Origin: Nemorincola sp044225795
GTDB taxonomy: Bacteria; Bacteroidota; Bacteroidia; Chitinophagales; Chitinophagaceae
Reading direction: 5' to 3'
Assembly: GCA_044225795.1 (NCBI GenBank)
Contig: JBGAIF010000007.1
Coordinates: 135,014 to 199,013, forward strand
Length of the DNA: 64,000 bases
Below the pieces are notes generated by a model. It was not told the DNA's origin. It saw nothing but the letters and a program-made list of their open reading frames with translations, and did not search any database. A program made the translations under genes and the position numbers. Numbering within the stretch: position 1 is the first letter of the stretch; every line of letters begins with the position of its first letter. Shown piece by piece: positions 8,404-16,864 of the stretch.

Positions 8404-8597
8404 AGGTTACTTTGGGTGAAGATATAATTTTTTCGGTCAACGTGGTCCTCCTTGTTCAAGTACTCGCCCCTGGCAAAGGCCTTGGCTACAGGCCACAAGC
8501 GGCGACATTATCCACCGGTCTCGATGTTATTTTTTGGCGTTATTGTTGAAGAAACGACCTGCTCTTATTACTTTTTATACTTTTACAAAAAAACTGT

Positions 8598-9176
8598 ATG
8601 AAAAAATACGTTATTCTTCTTCCGCTGCTGGCACTGCTTAACACTGCCGGCGCCCAGACCGGCCAGCCCGACCAGGAGGCCATGATGAAAAAATGGATGG
8701 ACTATATGACTCCCGGCGATATGCACAAGATGCTGGAATCTTTCAATGGGAAATGGGAAGGTGAGATATCTATGTGGATGGCACCCGATGCGCCCCCTAC
8801 AAAAACAAAGGGCATCTGCACCAACACCATGATACTGGGTGGCCGCTACCAGGAATCGACCTACGCCGCTGAATTCAACGGGATGCCCTTTGAAGGCAAA
8901 AGCCTGATGGCCTACGACAAGATCAAGAATGTCTTCATCAACACCTGGATCGATAACATGGGTACTGGCCTCATGCACATCATGGGCACATACGACGCTA
9001 AAACAAAGACCATTACCATGCGCGGCAAGATGGTGGACCCTATGTCCGGTCTTGATAACGACATTCGCCAGACCCTGAAGATCATTGACGATAAGCACCA
9101 GCTTATGGAGATGTACAATACACCACCCAATGGTAAAGAAATGAAGTCAATGGAGATCAGGTACACAAAGATGTAA
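8598..9176 (+). CDS. DUF1579 family secreted protein
   Basis: The 192-residue protein has a signal peptide ending at about TAGAQ (residue 20). It contains the DUF1579 hallmarks FNGKWEGEISMW, LGGRYQESTYAAEFNGMPFEG and NTWIDNMGTGLMHIMG. The family forms a calycin-like beta barrel, and its ligand is unknown. Cellular location is probably periplasmic. Start ATG 8598 follows an A-rich stretch. A strong intrinsic terminator (9202-9226) ends the transcript, so it appears monocistronic. Confidence 0.8.
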   Translation: MKKYVILLPLLALLNTAGAQTGQPDQEAMMKKWMDYMTPGDMHKMLESFNGKWEGEISMWMAPDAPPTKTKGICTNTMILGGRYQESTYAAEFNGMPFEGKSLMAYDKIKNVFINTWIDNMGTGLMHIMGTYDAKTKTITMRGKMVDPMSGLDNDIRQTLKIIDDKHQLMEMYNTPPNGKEMKSMEIRYTKM

Positions 9177-9201
9177 AAGATACATTTCTGAACATTTCAC
9201 G

Positions 9202-9226
9202 GGAGCGGCATGCCGCTCCTTTTTTA
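9202..9226 (+). terminator. Intrinsic terminator after DUF1579 gene
   Basis: The palindrome GGAGCGGCATGCCGCTCC (9202-9219) is followed by seven T residues, 26 bp after the stop codon at 9176. Confidence 0.85.
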
Positions 9227-9261
9227 TGCCAGCCGCTAGATAGCCGCATCAGTATTTACGC

Positions 9262-9269
9262 TAACTTTG
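9262..9269 (+). promoter_or_regulatory. -7 box for small gene at 9288
   Basis: TAACTTTG fits TAnnTTTG and lies 18 nt before the ATG at 9288. This supports that ATG over the upstream in-frame TTG, which falls inside the box. Confidence 0.55.
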
Positions 9270-9287
9270 GTGTGTCAACTACCTGAT

Positions 9288-9470
9288 ATGCGTGCAAGAA
9301 AACCAACCAACGGAAAAGTAAAAGGTGTAAAATTCACCATCAATAGCGATGATAAAGCCAGTGACCTGAAAGCCGCCAAAGCCCAGGCGCTGAAACAACT
9401 GGAAGAGCAAGAGAAGAACAGCCGCGACTGGTACGATAAGGAGCTCGATAAGAACATGGGCAAGAACTGA
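9288..9470 (+). CDS. Small charged protein of unknown function
   Basis: This 60-residue protein (MRARKPTNGKVKGVKFTINS...) is very basic at the start, then helical and acidic/basic (AKAQALKQLEEQEKNSRDWYD). It has no signal peptide or membrane helix and is probably cytoplasmic. A promoter box sits directly upstream and the ORF is short but has coding-like codon use. Function is not recognised. Confidence 0.5.
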   Translation: MRARKPTNGKVKGVKFTINSDDKASDLKAAKAQALKQLEEQEKNSRDWYDKELDKNMGKN

Positions 9471-9485
9471 CCTACGTTGTTTTGC

Positions 9486-9821
9486 CTATATCAGCCTGCT
9501 GCCATTGGGCACAGCCCGCTCTACCGCCGTTATAACTATATCTCCGTTCTCATCAGCAAGCCCGGTAAGCAAAAACTCAGACAGGAAAGGCCCTATCTTC
9601 TTAGCCGGAAAATTGATCACGCCCAGTATCTGCCTGCCTGTTAGCTCCTCCTTTGTATAGTGCCTGGTGATCTGCGCGCTGGTCCACTTCACACCCAGCG
9701 GCCCAAAATCTACTTTTACTTTGTAAGCCGGTTTCCTGGCTTCGGGAAAATCCAGCACCTCCATTATGGTACCCACACGTAGTTCTACCCTTTCAAAATC
9801 GGCCCAGCTTATTGTTTCCAT
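9486..9821 (-). CDS. csaA: CsaA-type tRNA-binding/chaperone protein
   Basis: The 111-residue product is a single tRNA_bind (OB-fold) domain. It opens METISWADFERVELRVGTIM and carries the family core KVKVDFGPLGVKWTSAQITR. It ends ITAVERAVPNGSRLI, as in CsaA and the C-terminal domain of MetRS. CsaA dimers bind tRNA and have been proposed to act as export chaperones. Length (about 110) matches stand-alone CsaA. Only 15 bp separate its end from the small gene on the plus strand. A near-consensus TAACTTTA lies just upstream on the minus strand. Confidence 0.88.
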   Translation of the reverse strand: METISWADFERVELRVGTIMEVLDFPEARKPAYKVKVDFGPLGVKWTSAQITRHYTKEELTGRQILGVINFPAKKIGPFLSEFLLTGLADENGDIVITAVERAVPNGSRLI

Positions 9822-9851
9822 ACCCGTAAAGTTACCTTTTAAGGCCCGTTT

Positions 9852-9882
9852 TTTGAAGACCCTGAACCAATCATTACATTTA
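9852..9882 (+). promoter_or_regulatory. Promoter for channel homologue
   Basis: TTTG at 9852-9855 and TACATTTA at 9875-9882 are 19 bp apart. This matches the Bacteroidota -33/-7 spacing with one mismatch in the -7 box. ATG follows at 9900. Confidence 0.5.
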
Positions 9883-9899
9883 TAGAATAAATCCAGCTT

Positions 9900-10871
9900 A
9901 TGCTCAAAGCCATGTCCCGTTTACTGTTCTTCATTTGCCTGTTGGTCACGGCCACACCGGCTACGGTCACCCGTGCGCAGGATACAGCTCCCGACACTGT
10001 ATATACAGGGGTCTATATCACCAGCATACACAATATAGATTTCAAGGAAAAAGAATACACCATAAGCCTGTGGCTGTGGCTGCGGTATAAGAACAGAAAG
10101 TTTGATTTTCTTGACAACCTCGAGATACCCCAGTCTAAGAACGTGACACGTTCCTTCGCAACCGTTGATAGCTCCGGCGGGCAGGTATATATGCTCATGA
10201 AGCTACAATGCGTGATGAAGGATGAGTGGCGCATCAACAACTTCCCGTTCGATAAGCAGAACCTTCGTTTCTCCATAGAGAACTCGCAGTATGACGCTAA
10301 GTCACTGATATTTGTTGCAGACACCGCGGGCAAGGATTTTGACGAAAAATTCACGCTGAGAAAATGGAAGATAGACAGCATAAAGATCAACACCGGCGTG
10401 CGTGTATATGAGACCGCCTTCGGTGACCCAAAGGCATTGAGGCCACACAGCGAATACAGCACTTACAAGGTGAAACTTACCATCAAGCGCGATGCCATGG
10501 GCCTTTTCTGGAAAATGTTTCTCGGCATGTACATTTCTTTTCTCATTGCCTTCATGTGTTTCTTCATACACATAGATGGTATTGATTCCCGCTTCAGTCT
10601 CAGTGTAGGAGCATTGTTCGCGGTAGTGGGCAATAAGTACATTGTTGACTCCGCGCTTCCCGAATCAACAACCTTCACACTTGTAGATACACTACATGGC
10701 ATCACACTCTTTTTTATCGTGCTCATCATGGTGGCCAATGCACATGTGCTCAGGCTTTCTAAAAAGAATAAGGTATTGGAGATCAAACGGTTTGATAATG
10801 TTTCTGCCATTGTATTATTCCTGATCTACCTGCTGGTCAATGGCTACTTCATTTTTATGGCCAGCCGTTGA
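9900..10871 (+). CDS. Pentameric ligand-gated ion channel homologue
   Basis: The 323-residue product has a signal peptide (cleaved near residue 26), an extracellular beta-rich domain and four hydrophobic helices (about 203-224, 229-248, 258-283 and 300-320). This is the layout of bacterial pLGICs such as GLIC and ELIC. The diagnostic FPFD motif with following Gln (F115-PFDKQ) is present. The eukaryotic Cys-loop is absent: the position after Asn121 is Leu, and the lone C104 has no partner, as in other prokaryotic members. The second helix carries Ser/Gly residues (SLSVGALFAVVG) as a pore-like face, preceded by an acidic IDGIDS. It is expected in the inner membrane with the ligand domain in the periplasm. 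Ligand and ion are unknown. No transporter or sensor gene is adjacent. Confidence 0.82.
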   Translation: MLKAMSRLLFFICLLVTATPATVTRAQDTAPDTVYTGVYITSIHNIDFKEKEYTISLWLWLRYKNRKFDFLDNLEIPQSKNVTRSFATVDSSGGQVYMLMKLQCVMKDEWRINNFPFDKQNLRFSIENSQYDAKSLIFVADTAGKDFDEKFTLRKWKIDSIKINTGVRVYETAFGDPKALRPHSEYSTYKVKLTIKRDAMGLFWKMFLGMYISFLIAFMCFFIHIDGIDSRFSLSVGALFAVVGNKYIVDSALPESTTFTLVDTLHGITLFFIVLIMVANAHVLRLSKKNKVLEIKRFDNVSAIVLFLIYLLVNGYFIFMASR

Positions 10872-10946
10872 TCCCGGTTGTTTCCGCTTTCAGCACGGTA
10901 TGCTCACCATTCAGCATATAGTCCGTCACATCTTTCGGGGTAAGAG

Positions 10947-10976
10947 TTGCAACAATATAAAAACAGCTTATATTTG
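10947..10976 (+). promoter_or_regulatory. Promoter for lipoprotein gene at 10999
   Basis: TTG at 10947-10949 and TATATTTG at 10969-10976 are separated by 19 bp. The ATG follows 22 nt later. This is a good Bacteroidota-type promoter. Confidence 0.65.
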
Positions 10977-10998
10977 TACTATACTTAAACTACATTTT

Positions 10999-11583
10999 AT
11001 GAGCAAGAATCTACTTTTATCCGTTTTCGCGGTGGCGGCACTGGGCTTGTCCCTCACATCGTGCAATCCGAGTGACAAGAATTCAACCTCTGTCACTCCC
11101 GGCAAAGACATTACATGGTCCGGTGTCGATGTAACGATCACCATTCCACCGGTAACTGACCTGAACCAACATGACGTTATCGGTACCGGTACGTTTACTT
11201 ACAATCTCGACAGCTTCCTGCGCAAGAAAACAGGAGACCTCTTTGGCATGAAAAACATTGACAAGTTTACCTTCTCTTCCTGCAAGCTGACCATCACTAA
11301 CCCTGATGCTGCTAACAATTTCCAGAACTTTGAGAATGCTAAAGCCAGCTTTTTCACTTCTGTAAATACTACGGTAGCCAATATGTGCGAGATAGCTAAC
11401 AACCCGAACACTTACGCTGCGGAGCTGAACCTGCCTATTTCCAACACAGACAATATAAGGACTTACCTTCCTGATTCAGGCCCTGTTACGGTTACTTATA
11501 ATCTCGGTGGCAAGATGCGCGCAGTTACTAACACTACGCTTACTGTGACCGCGCATATAGAATATAACATCCACGTACAATAA
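10999..11583 (+). CDS. Lipoprotein of unknown function
   Basis: The 194-residue product begins MSKNLLLSVFAVAALGLSLT and has the lipobox LTSC (Cys22). The mature part (TWSGVDVTITIPPVTDL... ending TLTVTAHIEYNIHVQ) is beta-rich with conserved-looking Thr/Asn strands, and no enzyme motif was seen. The frame is open 53 codons further upstream, but a promoter (10947-10976) lies there, so ATG 10999 is the start. A strong terminator follows the stop. The gene is monocistronic and the function unknown. Confidence 0.7.
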   Translation: MSKNLLLSVFAVAALGLSLTSCNPSDKNSTSVTPGKDITWSGVDVTITIPPVTDLNQHDVIGTGTFTYNLDSFLRKKTGDLFGMKNIDKFTFSSCKLTITNPDAANNFQNFENAKASFFTSVNTTVANMCEIANNPNTYAAELNLPISNTDNIRTYLPDSGPVTVTYNLGGKMRAVTNTTLTVTAHIEYNIHVQ

Positions 11584-11603
11584 GCATTACACTATTCTGA
11601 AAT

Positions 11604-11631
11604 AAAAAAGGAGCCATCCGGCTCCTTTTTT
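11604..11631 (+). terminator. Intrinsic terminator
   Basis: A 12-bp stem (AAAAAAGGAGCC with GGCTCCTTTTTT) and 4-nt loop ATCC lie 20 bp after the lipoprotein stop codon. The A/T arms make it usable on both strands. Confidence 0.9.
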
Positions 11632-11694
11632 ATTTGGTCTACGCTAACATTTTACCTACTAACCTTACCTTTACCGCTTCAAAGACAAATACAT

Positions 11695-12519
11695 ATGCTC
11701 ACGAATATCAGTTCCATATTTTCCCGTAAATACGACAGCACCAACTTTTTCCTCATGGCAGGGCCCTGCGTAGTGGAAAGTGAAGAACTGATCATGAGCA
11801 CTGCAGAAAAAGTTGTGGCCATATGTGACCATCTGCAGGTTCCGCTCGTATTTAAATCGTCTTACAGAAAAGCCAACCGTAGCCGCCTTGATAGCTTCTC
11901 CGGCATTGGTGATGAAAAGGCATTGAAGATATTAGCGAAGGTGCGCAGCGCATTTGATGTGCCGGTAGTAACAGATATACACGCTGCCGACGAAGCAGAA
12001 ATGGCTGCCGGATATGTGGATGTACTTCAGATACCCGCTTTTCTTTGCAGGCAGACGGATATACTGGTGGCTGCGGCAAAGACCGGCAAGGTGGTGAATG
12101 TTAAGAAGGGGCAGTTCCTGTCACCTGAGTCTATGAGGTTTGCCGTTGATAAGATACAGCAGAGCGGCAACGATAAGATCATACTCACCGATCGTGGCAC
12201 CATGTTCGGTTATCACGACCTGATAGTTGACTACAGGGCCATACCGGCTATGCAGGCGCTCCGGGTACCGGTAGTGCTCGATTGCACCCATGCGCTCCAA
12301 CAGCCCAATACTACCAGCGGTGTCACCGGTGGAAATCCGCAAATGATCGAGACCATTGCCCGTGCGGGTATTGCTGTAGGCGCCGATGGTTTGTTCATAG
12401 AGACTCACCCCGATCCGCTTCATGCCAAATCAGACGGAGCAAACATGCTGAACCTGGTATTACTGCAACCACTTATGGAGAAGCTGGTAGCTCTCAGGCA
12501 GGTGATCAACAAATTTTAA
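11695..12519 (+). CDS. kdsA: 3-deoxy-8-phosphooctulonate synthase (KdsA)
   Basis: The 274-residue enzyme condenses phosphoenolpyruvate with arabinose 5-phosphate to Kdo-8-phosphate for lipopolysaccharide. Signatures are FLMAGPCVVESEE, FKSSYRKANRS, VVTDIHAADEAE, LQIPAFLCRQTD, NVKKGQFLSPES and GLFIETHPDPLHAKSDGANM. The Cys in AGPC matches the metal-dependent class typified by Aquifex aeolicus, whereas E. coli has Asn there. This is a family-based inference. Length is normal. Start ATG 11695 is preceded by A-rich sequence. The 3' end overlaps the convergent methyltransferase gene by 4 bp. Confidence 0.95.
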   Translation: MLTNISSIFSRKYDSTNFFLMAGPCVVESEELIMSTAEKVVAICDHLQVPLVFKSSYRKANRSRLDSFSGIGDEKALKILAKVRSAFDVPVVTDIHAADEAEMAAGYVDVLQIPAFLCRQTDILVAAAKTGKVVNVKKGQFLSPESMRFAVDKIQQSGNDKIILTDRGTMFGYHDLIVDYRAIPAMQALRVPVVLDCTHALQQPNTTSGVTGGNPQMIETIARAGIAVGADGLFIETHPDPLHAKSDGANMLNLVLLQPLMEKLVALRQVINKF

Positions 12520-13688
12520 ATGACCTGTGTGATCAGGAATTTCAGGTATTGTGTAGAAGGTACGTTACGCAATATCGGGTGATCTGATGCCTGGGTGCGC
12601 CATTCTACCTGCCTCAGTGTCCTCCTTGCGTCCTTCGCGGCCATATCTATGATCTCAAGAAACATATCGGGCGGCACCAGGTTGGTACACGACGCCGTCA
12701 CCAGGAAACCTCCCGGCTTTACCAGCTTCATACCCCGGAGATTGATCTCTTTATAACCGGTTATCGCTTTCTGTATGTTCTCCCGGCTCTTCGTGAATGC
12801 AGGTGGGTCCAGCATCACCACATCATACCGCTTGCCATCCTTCACCCACTGCTTCAGCACATCAAAGGCGTTCACGGCTTCAAACTTACAGATATCGCTG
12901 TAGCCGTTCAGCTCCGCGTTTCTTGTTGCCACCCCCACTGCATTTTCAGAGATATCAAGTCCCAGCACGCTCCTGGCGCCGTATTGTGCCGCATGCAGTG
13001 AGAAAGTACCTGTGTAGCAGAATGCCTCCAGTACATCTGCCCCACGCACTATATTCTGTATCGCGCGTCGGTTATCCTGCTGGTCAAGAAAATAACCCGT
13101 TTTCTGCCCGTTCTCTATATCCACATGAAATTTGAGGCCGTTTTCATTCAATATGATGTTTGTATCAAAAGGCTCTGACAGAAAGCCTTTCCGCTGGTCC
13201 AGTCCTTCCAGTGATCTTACCGGCACATCATTGCGCTCGTATATCCCCTTGGGGTTGAATATCTTCTTCAGCGCGTTTACTATAGCGTCCTTCCACTTGT
13301 CCATACCCAGCGCCAGCGTCTGCAACACAAAGTGATCGTTGAACTTATCAATGATCAGCGCAGGGAGCATATCTGCCTCCCCGAATATCAACCGGCAGTT
13401 CTCCACATACCCTATCTGCTTACGATATTCCCATGCTTCATTTATTCTTTTGTAGAAAAACTCCTCGTTGACAACCTCTGCCTTATCTCTTGTCAGCAAT
13501 CGTATGCGTATCTGAGATGCCGGGTTAAAATAACCCTTGCCCACAAACGAACCGTTATACGAATACACCTCCACTATATCTCCCGGATCAGCAGTCCCCT
13601 CGCTATCGCCAAGTTCATTGCCAAATATCCATGGATGCCCGTTTACTACCCTGTCCCCTATTTTTTTCCTCAGAAAGAATTTAGTCAT
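12516..13688 (-). CDS. rlmI: RlmI-type 23S rRNA m5C methyltransferase
   Basis: The 390-residue product has an N-terminal PUA-like domain (FFLRKKIGDRVVNGHPWIFG) and an EEHEE-like linker. A Rossmann methyltransferase domain follows with VLEAFCYTGTFSLHAA (SAM site), VLGLDISENAV and MLDPPAFTKSRENI. RlmI methylates C1962 in E. coli 23S rRNA. Related proteins of the same layout are common in Bacteroidota, so the exact target is inferred. ATG 13688 is preferred to the upstream in-frame codon at 13703 because a TATCTTTG promoter box lies at 13693-13700. The 4-nt gap between box and ATG suggests a leaderless mRNA. Confidence 0.85.
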   Translation of the reverse strand: MTKFFLRKKIGDRVVNGHPWIFGNELGDSEGTADPGDIVEVYSYNGSFVGKGYFNPASQIRIRLLTRDKAEVVNEEFFYKRINEAWEYRKQIGYVENCRLIFGEADMLPALIIDKFNDHFVLQTLALGMDKWKDAIVNALKKIFNPKGIYERNDVPVRSLEGLDQRKGFLSEPFDTNIILNENGLKFHVDIENGQKTGYFLDQQDNRRAIQNIVRGADVLEAFCYTGTFSLHAAQYGARSVLGLDISENAVGVATRNAELNGYSDICKFEAVNAFDVLKQWVKDGKRYDVVMLDPPAFTKSRENIQKAITGYKEINLRGMKLVKPGGFLVTASCTNLVPPDMFLEIIDMAAKDARRTLRQVEWRTQASDHPILRNVPSTQYLKFLITQVI

Positions 13689-13692
13689 GCCG

Positions 13693-13700
13693 CAAAGATA
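13693..13700 (-). promoter_or_regulatory. -7 box for rlmI
   Basis: Minus-strand TATCTTTG, four bases before ATG 13688. The transcript would start at or next to the ATG. Confidence 0.65.
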
Positions 13701-13704
13701 CACG

Positions 13705-13742
13705 AATTAAAAAAGCCCGTTCCACTTAGCAGAACGGGCTTT
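13705..13742 (-). terminator. Terminator after SprB-repeat adhesin gene
   Basis: An 11-bp stem, AAAGCCCGTTC (13712-13722) with GAACGGGCTTT (13732-13742), is followed on the minus strand by a run of T. It sits 17 bp past the stop codon at 13760. Confidence 0.85.
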
Positions 13743-13759
13743 CTATATGATTATACTTT

Positions 13760-16700
13760 TTACTGTTTTACCACAACCAGCTTCTGCGTTTGCACCTTAC
13801 CATTCTGGGCAAAGTTTACAAAATACATACCTACAGACAGCCTGGCAATGTCCACCGGTATGGTCTGCATACCTTTCTGCAGAGCCAGTGTACCGTTACT
13901 CATTATCCTGCCTGTGATATCAGATACACTCATTTCAGCACTTCCGGCCACATCACTGCTGATCACAGCATTGCACGTCAAGCTTGCCGGATTGGGATAG
14001 ATACGGAAGGTTGTATTCGCTGCCTGGGCAACACTCTTCACCTTATCTATAGGCAGGCTGCCTATGGTATTCAGCGTCTGGTTTGTTCCCGATGGTGCAT
14101 AGTGGTCAAAATAAACAGAAGCCCTGTTCTTGATCTGTGTGCCTACGGCAAGACCGGTGCTGGCTTTAATACCAAATACCACCAGTCCGTTACTCTTCAC
14201 CGGCTCACTGCCGGCAGAAGGCAGGTTAATATAGTCAAACCTGAAACGAGCTACCTTCCTCAGTCCAATCTGCTCTACAGTCACAATGCAATGAGATGAT
14301 GCGTATATCGGTGTGAGGGTGGTCCAGTCAAGATGATCATCCAGCGTATCTACAACTTCTACATGCTCTGCTGTATAATCACGCATGTTCTGGAAGTGGA
14401 TCATATATTCCATATCAGTCTGGTCAGCCGCGATCACTCCTGCAATACCGCTACCCTGTGGGTATACCTGTATGAAATTAGGAGCGCTTTTTGCGGCTAC
14501 AGTTGTCGTGTATCCGCTTACATTATCACCGGGTGCATTATCAATGTTCCAATTAGCGATCGGAGCTACAAGGGCCACTGTATCGCTGAATTTAAGACTT
14601 GCTCCTGAAGCAAGGTTCTGTGGCACACTATAATTCACCAAAAAACGGTAAGCATTACCCTGGTCCAGTACCGGGAAGCTGTCTACGGTCTCGTATACAT
14701 TAGATCCTCCCTTGAAGTAAACATTAGGGATGAATACCGGCTGAAATACCTGGCCATCAGTTGTATGCTTTGCCAGTATGCTTGCCTCATGTGCTGTACC
14801 GTGATTGCCTACTATCGTTATCTGGCTATACTCACCACCGGCTACAGGCTGGTTGAAATCCCAGGTCCGTACATACAGATCATGAACAGTATCAACTGTG
14901 TTAGCAAAATCAGCGTTGATGACACAGGCCGTTGCCGGTACCGAAGTAATTGCAATGTTGTTGGACTGGCACGGAGACAGGTGCAAATAGGAAGGTAACG
15001 TTTCTGCTACTGTATACGACCCTCCGGTTACCCTGTAAGAATAATGTCCGAAACTATCTGTATATGTATAGCCATTGCCGATGTGTATCTGTACGTTCTG
15101 AATACCAGCCTCATCAGGATCCATGATACAGTTGCCGTTAGCATCGTTATATACAGTACCTGTCACAACACAAAAGCAGGCACTTGAAGTATCGAAATCA
15201 AGCGTTGCCGAGTCAGTTACAGAGCATCCGTTCGCATCAGTCACTTTTACCCAGTACGGTATGCGCGGAGGCAGATTGATGATTGAGCTGGTTGAGCCGC
15301 CACCTGTCCATGCATAATGATATGGAGGAGTACCCCCAAATGCAGCGGCAGTAAATGTACCATCATTCACAAAAAGACATGATGCAGATGTCGAATACAA
15401 ACCGACACCTATTCCCGAATTATCGGTCATTGCCTGTGAGAACTTAGCGGTACAACCCATAACATCAGTGATAGTTACCGTATACATGCCGTTTCCTACA
15501 CCTGTCAACTTAGAAGTAGTTGCGCCCGTACTCCACGAAAATTTGTAAGGTGCAACACCGCCAACCGGGTATACGGTCATTGATCCCGTAGCGCCCGAGC
15601 AGGATGAAGGAACCGACATAAAGCTGGCGCTGATCACATCCGTAGGATTCACCGAAGCGATTCCGTTGTAGTGACAACCTGCCGCATCTGTTACTGCATA
15701 TTCATAATCTCCTTGTTTTAGGTTTATGGCAGAATTACCTGTTTGCGCAGGAGAAGTGTACCACATAGCCGCATAAGGCGGTGTACCTCCCGATATTTTC
15801 AATGTAGCAGACCCGGTGGCGCTGGTACACAAAGTTGGTGTGGTGGTGTAGCTCACAACTATCGGAGCAGGGCCACCTACAAATCCGTTGTCCATACCGA
15901 TACAGCCATTAACGTCCGTAGTAGTAACCGTATAGAAACCGGGGGCGATACCGTTCTGACTCTGAGTCAGGCCTCCGTTGCTCCACTTGTAGCTGTATGG
16001 AGCAGTACCTCCCGCTCCCACTGCTGATACAGAACCATCATTGCCCAGGCAGGTAGCTCCTGTAGTCGTTACGGGCGTAGTTATCGTGATCGCCTGTGGT
16101 ACATAATTACCGGTTGAGGTCACCGTACACCCCAGGGCATCCACTACCGTTACATCATAAAATCCTGTTTGCAATCCTATGATCATAGGCGTTGTACCAC
16201 CATTTGACCAGGCGTAGGTAACCGGGAACACTGCACCCGTTGTCAAAGCCGCAGTTGCTGTACCGTCTGTACAGTTCGCCGTCGTAGTTGTCATCACAAC
16301 AGAATAAGTTGGGATAGAACTCAGAACCGCGAAATTGTTGTCGACCATAGAGTCGTATACACAACCAGCCGCGTCTGTTACGGTAAGTCCGTATGTACCC
16401 GGCTGCATAGCGATCATTGTGTCGGTACTCACTACACCAAGGGTGTTCACGTTGAACCATTCGTAAGTATAAGGTGCCGTTCCGCCCGAAACCGTTACCA
16501 TTGCGGTATCCGGTGTGGGGCATATTGCCGGAAATGTATTAAAACTGATATTTATCGGAGCCGCACCCGGATAGAAGTTGGTGGTCATTCCACCAAAATT
16601 ATCAGACACTGATACCAGCACCGGGCCTCCCGAATAGTTGGTAAATGCATCTGCTAATCCGGCCACACCGGTATGCACTATGGTCGTGCTGGTTGTGCCA

Positions 16701-16864
16701 TAGGTGGTATATGATACTTTCAGCGGAGGCGTAACTCCCGTAAAAACCGACGTCAGTAATCCGTTGTTGTTACAAGCGGGTGTGGTCAGTGTGAACGAAA
16801 TGGTCTGCGCAAAAGTGGCTGCAGGCACACATAGGAAACAGAGTACAGACAGCAGCTTCTTCAT
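13760..16864 (-). CDS. SprB-repeat surface protein with T9SS sorting domain
   Basis: The 1034-residue product has a signal peptide ending near TFAQ (residue 20). Six SprB-type repeats follow, each closing with a phrase such as VTDAAGCVYD, VVDALGCTVT or VTDANGCSVT. Next is a short Cys-containing SdrD-B-like module (TGTVYNDANGNCIMDPDEAG) and a DUF11/DUF7619-like beta domain (YMIHFQNMRDYTAEHV). The C-terminus carries a T9SS type A sorting domain (IYPNPASLTCNAVI to QKLVVVKQ). Family knowledge links SprB repeats to gliding and adhesion proteins. It is exported through the outer membrane and attached to the surface. ATG 16864 gives a clean signal peptide; the extra nine codons upstream do not. No partner gene is adjacent. 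Confidence 0.85.
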   Translation of the reverse strand: MKKLLSVLCFLCVPAATFAQTISFTLTTPACNNNGLLTSVFTGVTPPLKVSYTTYGTTSTTIVHTGVAGLADAFTNYSGGPVLVSVSDNFGGMTTNFYPGAAPINISFNTFPAICPTPDTAMVTVSGGTAPYTYEWFNVNTLGVVSTDTMIAMQPGTYGLTVTDAAGCVYDSMVDNNFAVLSSIPTYSVVMTTTTANCTDGTATAALTTGAVFPVTYAWSNGGTTPMIIGLQTGFYDVTVVDALGCTVTSTGNYVPQAITITTPVTTTGATCLGNDGSVSAVGAGGTAPYSYKWSNGGLTQSQNGIAPGFYTVTTTDVNGCIGMDNGFVGGPAPIVVSYTTTPTLCTSATGSATLKISGGTPPYAAMWYTSPAQTGNSAINLKQGDYEYAVTDAAGCHYNGIASVNPTDVISASFMSVPSSCSGATGSMTVYPVGGVAPYKFSWSTGATTSKLTGVGNGMYTVTITDVMGCTAKFSQAMTDNSGIGVGLYSTSASCLFVNDGTFTAAAFGGTPPYHYAWTGGGSTSSIINLPPRIPYWVKVTDANGCSVTDSATLDFDTSSACFCVVTGTVYNDANGNCIMDPDEAGIQNVQIHIGNGYTYTDSFGHYSYRVTGGSYTVAETLPSYLHLSPCQSNNIAITSVPATACVINADFANTVDTVHDLYVRTWDFNQPVAGGEYSQITIVGNHGTAHEASILAKHTTDGQVFQPVFIPNVYFKGGSNVYETVDSFPVLDQGNAYRFLVNYSVPQNLASGASLKFSDTVALVAPIANWNIDNAPGDNVSGYTTTVAAKSAPNFIQVYPQGSGIAGVIAADQTDMEYMIHFQNMRDYTAEHVEVVDTLDDHLDWTTLTPIYASSHCIVTVEQIGLRKVARFRFDYINLPSAGSEPVKSNGLVVFGIKASTGLAVGTQIKNRASVYFDHYAPSGTNQTLNTIGSLPIDKVKSVAQAANTTFRIYPNPASLTCNAVISSDVAGSAEMSVSDITGRIMSNGTLALQKGMQTIPVDIARLSVGMYFVNFAQNGKVQTQKLVVVKQ

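Noticed and set aside
8460..8597. Possible small RNA before the DUF1579 gene
   Set aside because: Short complementary segments exist, but there is no promoter-hairpin-T-run order.
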